From the NCBI RefSeq assembly GCF_037645805.1, contig NZ_JBBEXE010000005.1, positions 62,001-126,000 on the forward strand: a DNA stretch of 64,000 nt, written 5' to 3'. Under the pieces are notes generated by a model, which saw only the letters and a program-made list of their open reading frames with translations, did no database searches and was not told the DNA's origin. This document shows positions 16,836-25,443 of the stretch, piece by piece. The stretch is from Leptobacterium_A meishanense (lineage in GTDB: Bacteria > Bacteroidota > Bacteroidia > Flavobacteriales > Flavobacteriaceae). The stretch's first letter is position 1. Every line of letters starts with the position of its first letter. Made by a program: the position numbers and the translations under genes.

Positions 16836-16862
16836 ATCATAAAGCTTAAAACAACTATATTT

Positions 16863-19049
16863 TTGAAACAATTTCCTTTTTACAGACAAACCGAATCTAA
16901 GGACTGTGGGCCTACCTGTATTAAGATCATTGCCAAGCATTATGGCAAAATTATTAATACACAACAGCTACGGCTGCTTAGCGAAACCACCCGGCAAGGG
17001 AGTAGCCTGCTAGGCCTTAGCGAAGCTGTAGAAAAAATAGGACTTCGGTCTCTGGGAGTAAAACTGTCATACAGTAAACTCAAAGAAGCACCCCTTCCTT
17101 GTATTGTCCACTGGAATAAAAACCATTATGTAGTACTCTACAAGATTAAAAAAAATGTAGTTTATATTTCAGACCCTGCACATGGGCTTATCACATATCG
17201 TAAAAACGAATTTATAAGCCATTGGATAGGGAATAATGCCCATGAGGAGACTGAAGAGGGCATTGCACTCTTAATTGAGCCCACCCCTCTTTTTTATAAA
17301 GAAGAATTCGAAGAAGACCAACCTTTTGGGTTTGGGTTTATTTTAAAATATTTATATAAATACAAAAAATTTGTTGTTCAGTTGGCCATTGGCCTCTTAG
17401 CAGGGAGCTTGTTGCAATTAATCCTTCCTTTTCTAACACAGAGTGTGGTAGATGTAGGGATTAAGAATCAGGATCTCAACTTTATATACCTTATTCTTTT
17501 TGCCCAACTTTTTTTATTCATAGGAAAGGCGTCTTTGGACATTATTAGAAGCTGGATATTGCTGCATCTTAGTTCAAGGATAAATATTTCATTGGTTTCC
17601 GACTTTTTTATCAAACTGATGAAGCTTCCTATTTCTTTTTTTGATGTACGCATGACCGGTGACCTACTACAGCGAATCAACGACCATAAGCGTGTGGAAC
17701 GTATCTTGACCACGTCCTCGTTAAATATTTTGTTCTCTTTTATCAACCTTATCATTTTTAGTATTGTACTTGCATACTATAGCTTACAAATATTTGGGGT
17801 TTTTATCATTGGAAGCCTCTTGTACTTTATTTGGGTATTGTTCTTTTTTAAGAAACGGAAAGAGCTAGATTATAAACGATTTTCCCAAATAAGTGATGAG
17901 CAAAGTAAGGTAATTGAGCTCATAAACGGCATGCAGGAAATCAAACTTCACAATGCAGAGCGCCGCATGCGTTGGGGCTGGGAGTTCCTGCAAGCCCGGT
18001 TGTTCAAAATAGCCACTAAAAGCCTTGCATTGGAACAGACACAAAGTGTAGGATCTAATTTTATTAATGAACTAAAAAATATGTTCATCACTATTCTCTC
18101 TGCTAAGTTGGTTATTGATGGTGATATTACCTTGGGGATGATGTTGGCCGTTACCTATATTGTTGGGCAATTAAACGCCCCTATTGTACAGCTTATCAAT
18201 TTTATGCGCGATGTGCAGGATGCTAAAATATCTTTAGATAGGCTGGGTGAAATCCATGATAAGGATGATGAAGAAGACGACAAAGAGGAACACATAAAAA
18301 GCATCCCCGAAGATGCCACTATCCAACTTAAAAAGGTCTCTTTCCGTTATGTAGGGGGTATAGAGCCGGTCATTAAAAACCTATCCCTTGTTATCCCTGC
18401 TAACAAAACTATTGCTATTGTAGGGGTAAGTGGTAGCGGAAAAACTACTTTAATGAAATTATTGCTCCGTTTTTATGAAGTGGAAAGCGGTGAGATCCTC
18501 ATCAATAATTTTAACCTCAACAACATTTCACAAAAGGTATGGCGAGACTATTGTGGTGTTGTTATGCAAGAAGGCTATATTTTTAATGATACTATTGCCA
18601 ACAACATTGCTGTAGGGGTTGATTATATAGATAAAGAAAAGTTAAACCATGCTATTGAAGTTGCCAATATTTCAAGTTATATAGATGGCCTTCCATTAGG
18701 TTATAATACCAAGATAGGCAACGAAGGTTCCGGATTGAGCACCGGACAAAAACAACGGTTGCTCATTGCTCGTGCTGTTTATAAAAACCCAAAGTTTTTG
18801 TTTTTTGATGAAGCCACTTCTTCACTGGATGCCAATAATGAAAAAGTGATCATGGAAAACCTGAATACTTTTTTCAAGGATAAAACAGCAGTTATCATTG
18901 CACACAGATTGAGTACTGTTAAAAATGCACATCAGATCATTGTATTGGACCAAGGAAAAATTGTAGAGCAAGGAAACCACCATGAGCTAATAAAACAAAA
19001 AGGACAGTATTATCATCTAGTTAAAAACCAATTGGAATTAGGAAATTAA
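16863..19049 (+). CDS. Peptidase-containing ABC exporter (C39 family)
   Basis: 728 aa. The start is TTG at 16863: no ATG lies upstream in frame and this start puts the C39 motif where the family has it. Residues 1-140 are a C39 cysteine peptidase with an intact active site: Gln9, Cys15 (in KDCGPTC), His88 (KNHYVVL) and Asp104 (SDPAHG). About six membrane segments (160-440) follow, then the ATPase domain: Walker A GVSGSGKTT near 521, signature LSTGQ near 625, Walker B FLFFDEATSSLD near 645 and the H-loop IIAHRLS near 680. It should cut double-glycine leaders and export the mature peptide across the inner membrane. The next gene, 2 bp on, is its adaptor. Confidence 0.95.
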   Translation: MKQFPFYRQTESKDCGPTCIKIIAKHYGKIINTQQLRLLSETTRQGSSLLGLSEAVEKIGLRSLGVKLSYSKLKEAPLPCIVHWNKNHYVVLYKIKKNVVYISDPAHGLITYRKNEFISHWIGNNAHEETEEGIALLIEPTPLFYKEEFEEDQPFGFGFILKYLYKYKKFVVQLAIGLLAGSLLQLILPFLTQSVVDVGIKNQDLNFIYLILFAQLFLFIGKASLDIIRSWILLHLSSRINISLVSDFFIKLMKLPISFFDVRMTGDLLQRINDHKRVERILTTSSLNILFSFINLIIFSIVLAYYSLQIFGVFIIGSLLYFIWVLFFFKKRKELDYKRFSQISDEQSKVIELINGMQEIKLHNAERRMRWGWEFLQARLFKIATKSLALEQTQSVGSNFINELKNMFITILSAKLVIDGDITLGMMLAVTYIVGQLNAPIVQLINFMRDVQDAKISLDRLGEIHDKDDEEDDKEEHIKSIPEDATIQLKKVSFRYVGGIEPVIKNLSLVIPANKTIAIVGVSGSGKTTLMKLLLRFYEVESGEILINNFNLNNISQKVWRDYCGVVMQEGYIFNDTIANNIAVGVDYIDKEKLNHAIEVANISSYIDGLPLGYNTKIGNEGSGLSTGQKQRLLIARAVYKNPKFLFFDEATSSLDANNEKVIMENLNTFFKDKTAVIIAHRLSTVKNAHQIIVLDQGKIVEQGNHHELIKQKGQYYHLVKNQLELGN

Positions 19050-19051
19050 AT

Positions 19052-20344
19052 ATGCCAAGAACAAATAGCGATATAGAAATCCGCAGCGAAGAAGTCCAAG
19101 AGATATTAAACGCAGTCCCTAGTTGGATGATCCGATGGGGAAATACCATTATATTCATTTTTATATTTATCGTATTGGCCATATCCTGGTTTATCAAATA
19201 TCCGGACATCATTCCTTCTGAGGCGATGATTACCACGCAGGAGCCACCACAAAAAGAATATGCAAAAACAACAGGAAAAATAGACACACTACTAGTTACC
19301 GATGGTCAAAAAGTAAAAGAAGGTACGCCTTTAGCAATTATAGAAAATACTGCCAACTATACTAGTGTGTTTTTACTAAAATCTATTATAGATACTATCG
19401 TTATCAATAATGATGCTTTTGAGTTTCCTTTGGAAAAACTTCCGGTGTTATTTTTAGGGGAAATAGAGTCGGATTATGCACTTTTTGAGAACAGTTATTT
19501 GCAATATCAGCTGAACAAACAGTTACAGCCCTTCTCTAATGAAGCACTGGCCAACAGGATATCATTATCAGAATTAAATACCCGATTGCAGACCTTGCAG
19601 GCACAACGCCGCATCAATGAATCTGAACTAAAATTCCAGAAAAATGATTTAGAACGTCACAAAGAGCTCCATGAAAAAGGAGTAATTTCTATGCAAGAGT
19701 ACGAGGCTAAACAACTCTCATACCTGCAAGCTGAGCGAAATTTTGCTAACATTGATGCCTCTATTTCTCAGTTGAGAGATGCCATTAACAATGCCAACAA
19801 AACTTCTACAAGTACCACTATCAATAAAACAAAGGAAGAGATCAGCCTGTTAAAAAATGTTATTCAATCTTTTAACCAATTAAAGCGAGCCGTTAGAGAT
19901 TGGGAATTGCGCTATGTGCTTTCTTCGGATATTGATGGGACTGTGTCCTTTCTCAATATCTGGAATGAAAATCAGCGAGTTTCTCAGGGGGACCTGGTTT
20001 TTACCATTATTCCGGAAACCAATGCTGCTTATATCGCTAAATTACGTTCCCCTTCTCAAAATTCAGGAAAAATAAAAATAGGGCAAACAGTCAACATCAA
20101 ATTGGAAAATTATCCGGATGCTGAATTTGGAACTTTAAAAGGTATGGTAAAGAACATTTCTCTAGTCCCGGACAAAGAAGGGTTTTATTTAATTGATGTT
20201 TCATTGCCTGAGAAGCTTATAACTTCCTACAACAAAGAAATTGCTTTTAAACAAGAAATGCGGGGGGCTGCAGAAATTATCACTGAAGACCTCCGGTTGA
20301 TAGAGCGCTTGTTTTACCAGTTCAAAGAAATTTTTAAACGTTAG
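19052..20344 (+). CDS. HlyD-family periplasmic adaptor of the peptide exporter
   Basis: 430 aa. A short cytoplasmic N-terminus and one membrane anchor (about 27-46) are followed by a lipoyl/barrel half-motif (TTGKIDTLLVTDGQKVKEGTPLAIIEN), a long coiled-coil hairpin (about 150-285), the second lipoyl half (LSSDIDGTVSFLNIWNENQRVSQGDLVFTIIPE) and a beta-barrel. It is the membrane-fusion protein linking the ABC exporter to an outer-membrane channel. No TolC-like gene is in the window, so a shared one must be used. It starts 2 bp after the exporter gene and overlaps convergent metG by 4 bp. Confidence 0.92.
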   Translation: MPRTNSDIEIRSEEVQEILNAVPSWMIRWGNTIIFIFIFIVLAISWFIKYPDIIPSEAMITTQEPPQKEYAKTTGKIDTLLVTDGQKVKEGTPLAIIENTANYTSVFLLKSIIDTIVINNDAFEFPLEKLPVLFLGEIESDYALFENSYLQYQLNKQLQPFSNEALANRISLSELNTRLQTLQAQRRINESELKFQKNDLERHKELHEKGVISMQEYEAKQLSYLQAERNFANIDASISQLRDAINNANKTSTSTTINKTKEEISLLKNVIQSFNQLKRAVRDWELRYVLSSDIDGTVSFLNIWNENQRVSQGDLVFTIIPETNAAYIAKLRSPSQNSGKIKIGQTVNIKLENYPDAEFGTLKGMVKNISLVPDKEGFYLIDVSLPEKLITSYNKEIAFKQEMRGAAEIITEDLRLIERLFYQFKEIFKR

Positions 20345-22410
20345 CTTATCGGGATACCATTTTTTACAGTTGTATCATCTGGGTTTACAAAAACCAATTT
20401 GCCGTCGGCATTTTCTGTCATGAGAATCATTCCTTGGCTTTCTACCCCCCGTAACACCCTTGGGGCTAAGTTGATTAATACGGTTACTTTTTTACCGACA
20501 ACCTCTTCAGGGGTAAAGCTTTCTGCTATCCCGGAAACAATAGTCCGAATATCGATTCCTGTATCCACTTTTAACACTAATAATTTTTTCGCCTTGGGCA
20601 TTTTTTCAGCTTCCAAAATAGTCCCCACGCGCACATCTAATTTTGAAAAATCTTCAAAAGTAATGGTTTCTTTTTGTGAGACTATTGCTTTGCTTTCAGC
20701 TTCATTGTTCTTTTTTGTCGCTTCTAGTTTATCCAATTGTTTCTGAATTTCGGTATCCTCTATCTTTTCAAAAAGCAATTCAGGTTTGCCTATTTGATGG
20801 CCAGAGGGCAGTAAAGTTTCTTTTGATGTGATCTTTTCCCAAGGCATCTCTACCTCGCTAGGTGTAAGACGGAGTATTTTTTTTAGCTTTTGGGAAGTAA
20901 ACGGCAAAAAAGGCTCACTTAGTACAGCCAATGCTGTTGCGATTTGCAATGCTACATACATAATAGTTTTTACACGTCCCTCATCAGTTTTTATGAGTTT
21001 CCAGGGCTCTTCATCAGCCAAATATTTATTGCCTAATCGTGCTAAATTCATTAATTCCTGGCTTGCTTCTCTAAACCGGTACCGTTCTATAGAAGAAGCT
21101 ATCTTTTCCGGATATGTTCTTAACTCAGTAAGGGTTTCTGAATCCGTCTCTAAAAATGTGTTTGGTATAGGTGTTACGCCATCATAATATTTATCAGTAA
21201 GCACCACTACTCTATTGATAAAATTTCCAAAGATGGCGACCAATTCATTATTATTTCGTGCCTGAAAATCTTTCCAGGTAAAATCATTGTCTTTGCTTTC
21301 AGGTGCATTGGCTGTTAATACATAACGTAATACATCTTGTTTTCCGGGGAAATCTTCCAAATATTCATGCAGCCATACCGCCCAATTCTTAGAGGTAGAT
21401 AATTTATTCCCTTCCAGGTTTAAAAACTCATTTGCCGGGACATTTTCGGGCAAAATATAGCTCCCTTCAGCTTTTAACATTACGGGAAAGATGATGCAAT
21501 GAAATACAATATTATCTTTCCCGATAAAGTGCACTAGCTTGGTGTTCTTATCTTTCCAGTAAGGCTCCCATTGTTTTTTTTCACGGACAGCCCATTCTTT
21601 GGTAGATGAGATATATCCAATAGGTGCATCAAACCATACATAGAGTACTTTACCCTCAGCACCATTTATGGGCACAGGAATCCCCCAGTCTAAATCGCGC
21701 GTTACTGCACGAGGTTTCAATCCATCATCAATCCAACTTTTTACCTGTCCATATACATTGGGTTTCCAGTCATTTTTATGTCCTTCAAGGATCCACTCTT
21801 TCAAAAATCCTTCGTATTGATCTAATGGTAAAAACCAATGTTTGGTTTGTTTTAAGATAGGTTTACTCCCTGTAATAACAGATTTCGGATTAATAAGATC
21901 CGTAGCATTTAAGGAGCTCCCACAGTTTTCACACTGATCGCCATAGGCTTCCTCATGGCCACATTTCGGGCAGGTTCCTGTCACAAAACGATCGGCTAAA
22001 AATTGCTGTGCTTGTTCATCATACAGTTGCTCTGTAATTTCTTCTAAAAACTTGCCATCCTCATATAATTTTTTAAAAAACCCCGAAGCCGTTTCGTGAT
22101 GTATCGTTGCTGATGTGCGTGAATAATTATCAAACGTAATTCCAAAATCTTCAAAGGATTTTTTGATAATCGTATGGTATTTATCAATGATCTCCTGTGG
22201 CGATACGCCTTCTTTTTTGGCCCGCATCGGAATGGCCACACCATGCTCATCGCTTCCACAAATAAAAGCGACATCGTTTCCTGTAAGCCGTAAATAACGT
22301 GCATAAATATCAGCAGGCACATATACGCCTGCCAAATGGCCAATATGAATGGGCCCATTGGTATAAGGCAATGCTGCAGTAATGGTATATCTTTCAGGAG
22401 GTTTTGACAT
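20341..22410 (-). CDS. metG: Methionyl-tRNA synthetase
   Basis: 689 aa from the ATG at 22410 (MSKPPERYTITAALPYTNG). A longer frame reaches 22434, but that start would lie inside the promoter box at 22432-22439, so 22410 is preferred. Class I signatures: HIGH at 22-25 and KLSTS at 336-340 (variant KMSKS). A zinc knuckle CPKCGHEEAYGDQCENCG lies near residues 144-161. After the anticodon-binding domain there is a linker and a C-terminal EMAPII/Trbp-type tRNA-binding domain (about 590-689, LDVRVGTILEAEKMPKAKKL). It charges tRNA with methionine in the cytoplasm. Its stop overlaps the HlyD gene by 4 bp. Confidence 0.97.
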   Translation of the reverse strand: MSKPPERYTITAALPYTNGPIHIGHLAGVYVPADIYARYLRLTGNDVAFICGSDEHGVAIPMRAKKEGVSPQEIIDKYHTIIKKSFEDFGITFDNYSRTSATIHHETASGFFKKLYEDGKFLEEITEQLYDEQAQQFLADRFVTGTCPKCGHEEAYGDQCENCGSSLNATDLINPKSVITGSKPILKQTKHWFLPLDQYEGFLKEWILEGHKNDWKPNVYGQVKSWIDDGLKPRAVTRDLDWGIPVPINGAEGKVLYVWFDAPIGYISSTKEWAVREKKQWEPYWKDKNTKLVHFIGKDNIVFHCIIFPVMLKAEGSYILPENVPANEFLNLEGNKLSTSKNWAVWLHEYLEDFPGKQDVLRYVLTANAPESKDNDFTWKDFQARNNNELVAIFGNFINRVVVLTDKYYDGVTPIPNTFLETDSETLTELRTYPEKIASSIERYRFREASQELMNLARLGNKYLADEEPWKLIKTDEGRVKTIMYVALQIATALAVLSEPFLPFTSQKLKKILRLTPSEVEMPWEKITSKETLLPSGHQIGKPELLFEKIEDTEIQKQLDKLEATKKNNEAESKAIVSQKETITFEDFSKLDVRVGTILEAEKMPKAKKLLVLKVDTGIDIRTIVSGIAESFTPEEVVGKKVTVLINLAPRVLRGVESQGMILMTENADGKLVFVNPDDTTVKNGIPIS

Positions 22411-22431
22411 TGTCGTGAATGTTAAAAGCCA

Positions 22432-22439
22432 CAAAAATA
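22432..22439 (-). promoter_or_regulatory. Minus-7 promoter box for metG
   Basis: TATTTTTG on the minus strand, 21 bp before the ATG at 22410; perfect match to TAnnTTTG and evidence for the shorter reading frame. Confidence 0.5.
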
Positions 22440-22493
22440 CAGAATTTTGCAGCTTTTAGGTTTATCTTAGTTAGAAAGATGTTTTTTTAATTT

Positions 22494-23267
22494 TTAGTAC
22501 ATCCTCCACACCATTTTGCTGTCATTTTGTAATTGCAATTCTAATTGAATAACATATGGTGCTTTCTCAGAAAGCCAAAAGATAAGTCCGGTATTGGTAA
22601 GCACCTTCCAAGTATTCATTTGCTTCCCATTATCAGTAGTCACCTTCTCTCTATCTACTACCTCCATTTCTAACCAATAGGTCTCTTCAGGGCTTTGAGG
22701 AGTATATACAGGCACTGCGGCTGTCCATCCTTTTTTCATAGGGGCTCCTGATAATAAAATTCCATATAGCGACCAATCATACAACGCTTGGTCAAATGTA
22801 TGTGTTTTGCTTACTGCTTCTTCATTGGGTTGTTTTATGGATGTAGCTACTTCATTTTCGTTGAACGAAATATAGGTATGACTCCCATTCATTCGCAGTT
22901 GGGCACTTTTTAGCGGGTGCATAGCTTCCCGTTCAAAAAGATTGGTCCATATTTCCTGCAATTCCATCTCAGGGCTGTACAGTTCTTGTGTCCTGCTCAT
23001 ATAGGTTTTTCCATTCAATTCGATAGCCTGCATATAATCAGTCCAAACTCGTTGGAATGTTTCATTTCCATCTTTATCAACTATATATACTTTCCATTTA
23101 TTGGAATATGGCCGAAGGTGGTCGCCCCATAAAATATGATCATGTGGTGTTATTTTTCCATAGGTTTTATCAGGCGATGTTTGGCCATACACATTGGCGA
23201 CCCCCAATAATAATGTAAATAGAAAAAGTATACTTTTTTGTGTTTTTTTTAATCGTAAAATTGTCAT
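22494..23267 (-). CDS. Secreted protein of unknown function (DUF3108-like)
   Basis: 257 aa with an N-terminal signal peptide (KSILFLFTLLLGVANVYGQ). The mature part is beta-rich with many Trp and Tyr residues (HLRPYSNKWKVYIVDKDGN, WLEMEVVDREKVTTDNGKQMNTWKVLTNTGLIFWLSEKAPYVIQLE). The last segment resembles the end of DUF3108-type periplasmic proteins, where a converted quantity is read out as a beta-barrel, but the match is loose. It is a single gene between metG and ldcA; no partner suggests a function. Confidence 0.65.
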   Translation of the reverse strand: MTILRLKKTQKSILFLFTLLLGVANVYGQTSPDKTYGKITPHDHILWGDHLRPYSNKWKVYIVDKDGNETFQRVWTDYMQAIELNGKTYMSRTQELYSPEMELQEIWTNLFEREAMHPLKSAQLRMNGSHTYISFNENEVATSIKQPNEEAVSKTHTFDQALYDWSLYGILLSGAPMKKGWTAAVPVYTPQSPEETYWLEMEVVDREKVTTDNGKQMNTWKVLTNTGLIFWLSEKAPYVIQLELQLQNDSKMVWRMY

Positions 23268-23386
23268 ATGATGTACTTTTTAATTTTATGTTATAACTGT
23301 CATTGCTTCTGTCAAAAAGCTTGCCCAAGATATAAAAATAACCGAAAAAGAAGACTGACCTTTGTTAAAAATAGTATTTTAGAAAA

Positions 23387-24286
23387 ATGAAACGGCCACT
23401 GCCTCTAAAAAAAGGAGCTACTATTTACATAACTTCTACAGCACGAAAAATTTCGATAGAGGAAATTCAACTTGCTATTGATTCATTGGAAGTTTGGGGT
23501 TATCATGTTCGTATCGGAAAAAACATTGGTATAAAAAATCATCAATTTGCAGGAACAGAAGCTGAACGAATAGCAAGTTTTCAAGATGCTTTAGATGATC
23601 CGGATATTGATGCTATCTGGTGCGCACGGGGTGGTTATGGAACGGTAAAGATCATTGATGAAATTGACTTTACCGGATTCTCGGAAAACCCAAAATGGAT
23701 TATAGGGTATTCTGATGTTACGGTTTTGCATTCACATATCCATAATTTGGGCATAGAAACTTTGCATAGTACCATGCCGATAGATTTAAAAAGAAATACC
23801 AAAGAATCATTAACCTCTTTAAAAAATGCGCTTTCCGGCAACTCTATTTCTTATATGCTTCCCGCTTCTAAAAATAACCGGTTAGGCATTGCCAAAGGGG
23901 TATTGATTGGAGGTAATTTATCTATTTTATACAGTTTACTAGGATCTAAGTCCAGTATTGATACTTGGGGAAAGGTTCTTTTTATAGAGGATGTTGATGA
24001 ATATCTATACCATATAGACCGGATGTTAATGAACCTAAAACGGAATGGCTATTTTGATGGGCTTGCCGGATTAATTATAGGGAGTATGACGGATATGCAT
24101 GACAATTCCATCTCTTTCGGAAAAAATGCTACAGAAATTGTTCTGGACATTGTTTCAGGGTATGACTTCCCTGTTATTTTTGATTTTCCTGCAGGACACC
24201 TTGATGATAACCGGACTTTATTACTGGGGCGCAATGTGAAATTGGAGGCAACTTCTCAATACAGTTCTTTAACTTTTCAACAATAA
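23387..24286 (+). CDS. ldcA: LD-carboxypeptidase (murein tetrapeptide carboxypeptidase, S66 family)
   Basis: 299 aa. The family motif WCARGGYGTVKIID (79-92) is present, and the expected Ser-Glu-His triad can be placed at Ser109 (GYSDVT), Glu201 (LFIEDVDEYLYHID) and His271 (FPAGHLDDN). The enzyme removes the terminal D-alanine from murein tetrapeptides during cytoplasmic cell-wall recycling; no signal peptide is present, which agrees. The yraN gene starts 3 bp after its stop, so the two form an operon. Confidence 0.93.
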   Translation: MKRPLPLKKGATIYITSTARKISIEEIQLAIDSLEVWGYHVRIGKNIGIKNHQFAGTEAERIASFQDALDDPDIDAIWCARGGYGTVKIIDEIDFTGFSENPKWIIGYSDVTVLHSHIHNLGIETLHSTMPIDLKRNTKESLTSLKNALSGNSISYMLPASKNNRLGIAKGVLIGGNLSILYSLLGSKSSIDTWGKVLFIEDVDEYLYHIDRMLMNLKRNGYFDGLAGLIIGSMTDMHDNSISFGKNATEIVLDIVSGYDFPVIFDFPAGHLDDNRTLLLGRNVKLEATSQYSSLTFQQ

Positions 24287-24289
24287 GTT

Positions 24290-24649
24290 ATGGCACAGCA
24301 GCATGAGTTTGGAAAAAAGGCAGAGCAAATAGCTTGTGATTATTTACTAAAAAAAGGATACAGGATCCTTGAACGGAATTACCGTTTTGAAAAAGCAGAA
24401 GTAGATCTCATTGCTCAAACAAACAACATTCTTAGTGTTATAGAGGTAAAAGCCCGAAGTACTACTGATTTTGGAAATCCGCAGGATTTTATCACTAAGA
24501 AAAAAATCCAATTATTGGTAAAGGCCATTGATCATTATGTAATTGAAAACGATTTGGAGGTAGAAGTCCGTTTTGATGTGATAGCTATTGTGAAAAATGG
24601 GACTAATTTTATGATAGAACATTTGGAAGATGCTTTTTATCATTATTAA
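24290..24649 (+). CDS. yraN: YraN-family (UPF0102) nuclease-like protein
   Basis: 119 aa, full length for UPF0102. The signature GKKAEQIACDYLLKKGYRILERNYRF, then EVDLIAQTNNILSVIEVKARS, holds the D/E-x(n)-E-x-K pattern of the restriction-endonuclease fold. The biochemical role of the family is not settled; a structure-selective nuclease role is suspected. Three bases separate it from ldcA. Confidence 0.9.
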   Translation: MAQQHEFGKKAEQIACDYLLKKGYRILERNYRFEKAEVDLIAQTNNILSVIEVKARSTTDFGNPQDFITKKKIQLLVKAIDHYVIENDLEVEVRFDVIAIVKNGTNFMIEHLEDAFYHY

Positions 24650-24782
24650 AAGCCTCACTTATAAGATCTAAAAAAGCATCTTAATTCTATTTCTTTCATA
24701 TTTACCTTCTGTGCAAAAACAAACTTATTGTTGTATTTATAACATTTTGTTTATTTTTGCGTATCGATAACCGTTATATGAA

Positions 24783-25442
24783 ATGAAAACTATTTCTTCT
24801 GTTGTAGAAACCTATATCAAATCAAAACCATTCCTCCAAACAGCCTTGGCACAAGGGATTATTAACCTTACCTCTCTTTCCAGAATTATTAAACCGGAGA
24901 TTGAGGAGGAGTTGGGAAAAGATATCCGTAATGGTGCCATTGTAATGGCACTAAAGCGCCTTTCGGATGATTTGGAATTTAGAGCCACCCATAAAATTGT
25001 AAAAGTTTTAAAAGATATTGGTGAAATTACGGTGCGTTCTTCATTGAACGCCTATACCTTTAAAGTTTCCGATTCGTTGTTGCAAAACATGGCTTTACTG
25101 ATTACCAAAATTGGCGACAATAAAAATGCTTTTTATACCTCGTCCCGAGGGGTCAATGAAACTACTATTATCGCTAGCAATAACATTACCAACGAAGTGG
25201 AAGATGTTTTTAAGAACGAAACGCTGCTTGAAAAAGTGGAGAATGCTTCATCTATTACTGTTAAGTTGCCAAAAGAGAATGTAAGCATCCCGGGAATTTA
25301 TTACTTCATTTTCCAACGGCTATCCTGGGAAGGTGTTAATATCTATGAGGTAATCTCTACCACGTATGAGTTTACTATTTTGGTGGGTGATGACCAAGTG
25401 GACAAGGCCTTTAAAGTTATTAAAGATTTAAAGGGGTTATAA
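24783..25442 (+). CDS. ACT-domain regulatory protein (aspartokinase-regulatory-like)
   Basis: 219 aa. An N-terminal helical domain (about 1-75, with LAQGIINLTSLSRIIKPEIEEEL and GAIVMALKRLS) is followed by what look like two ACT domains (about 95-150 and 160-219; the second reads SIPGIYYFIFQRLSWEGVNIYEVISTTYEFTILV). ACT pairs sense amino acids. There is no kinase domain, so despite ACT similarity to aspartokinase it cannot be one. It occurs widely in Bacteroidota without known function; the N-terminal helices may be a small DNA-binding or dimer unit. It ends 1 bp from convergent mfd. Confidence 0.65.
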   Translation: MKTISSVVETYIKSKPFLQTALAQGIINLTSLSRIIKPEIEEELGKDIRNGAIVMALKRLSDDLEFRATHKIVKVLKDIGEITVRSSLNAYTFKVSDSLLQNMALLITKIGDNKNAFYTSSRGVNETTIIASNNITNEVEDVFKNETLLEKVENASSITVKLPKENVSIPGIYYFIFQRLSWEGVNIYEVISTTYEFTILVGDDQVDKAFKVIKDLKGL

Positions 25443-25443
25443 A

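Noticed and set aside
24783..25442. Aspartate kinase call
   Set aside because: Only ACT-type domains are present; the kinase fold is absent, so the enzyme name would be wrong.
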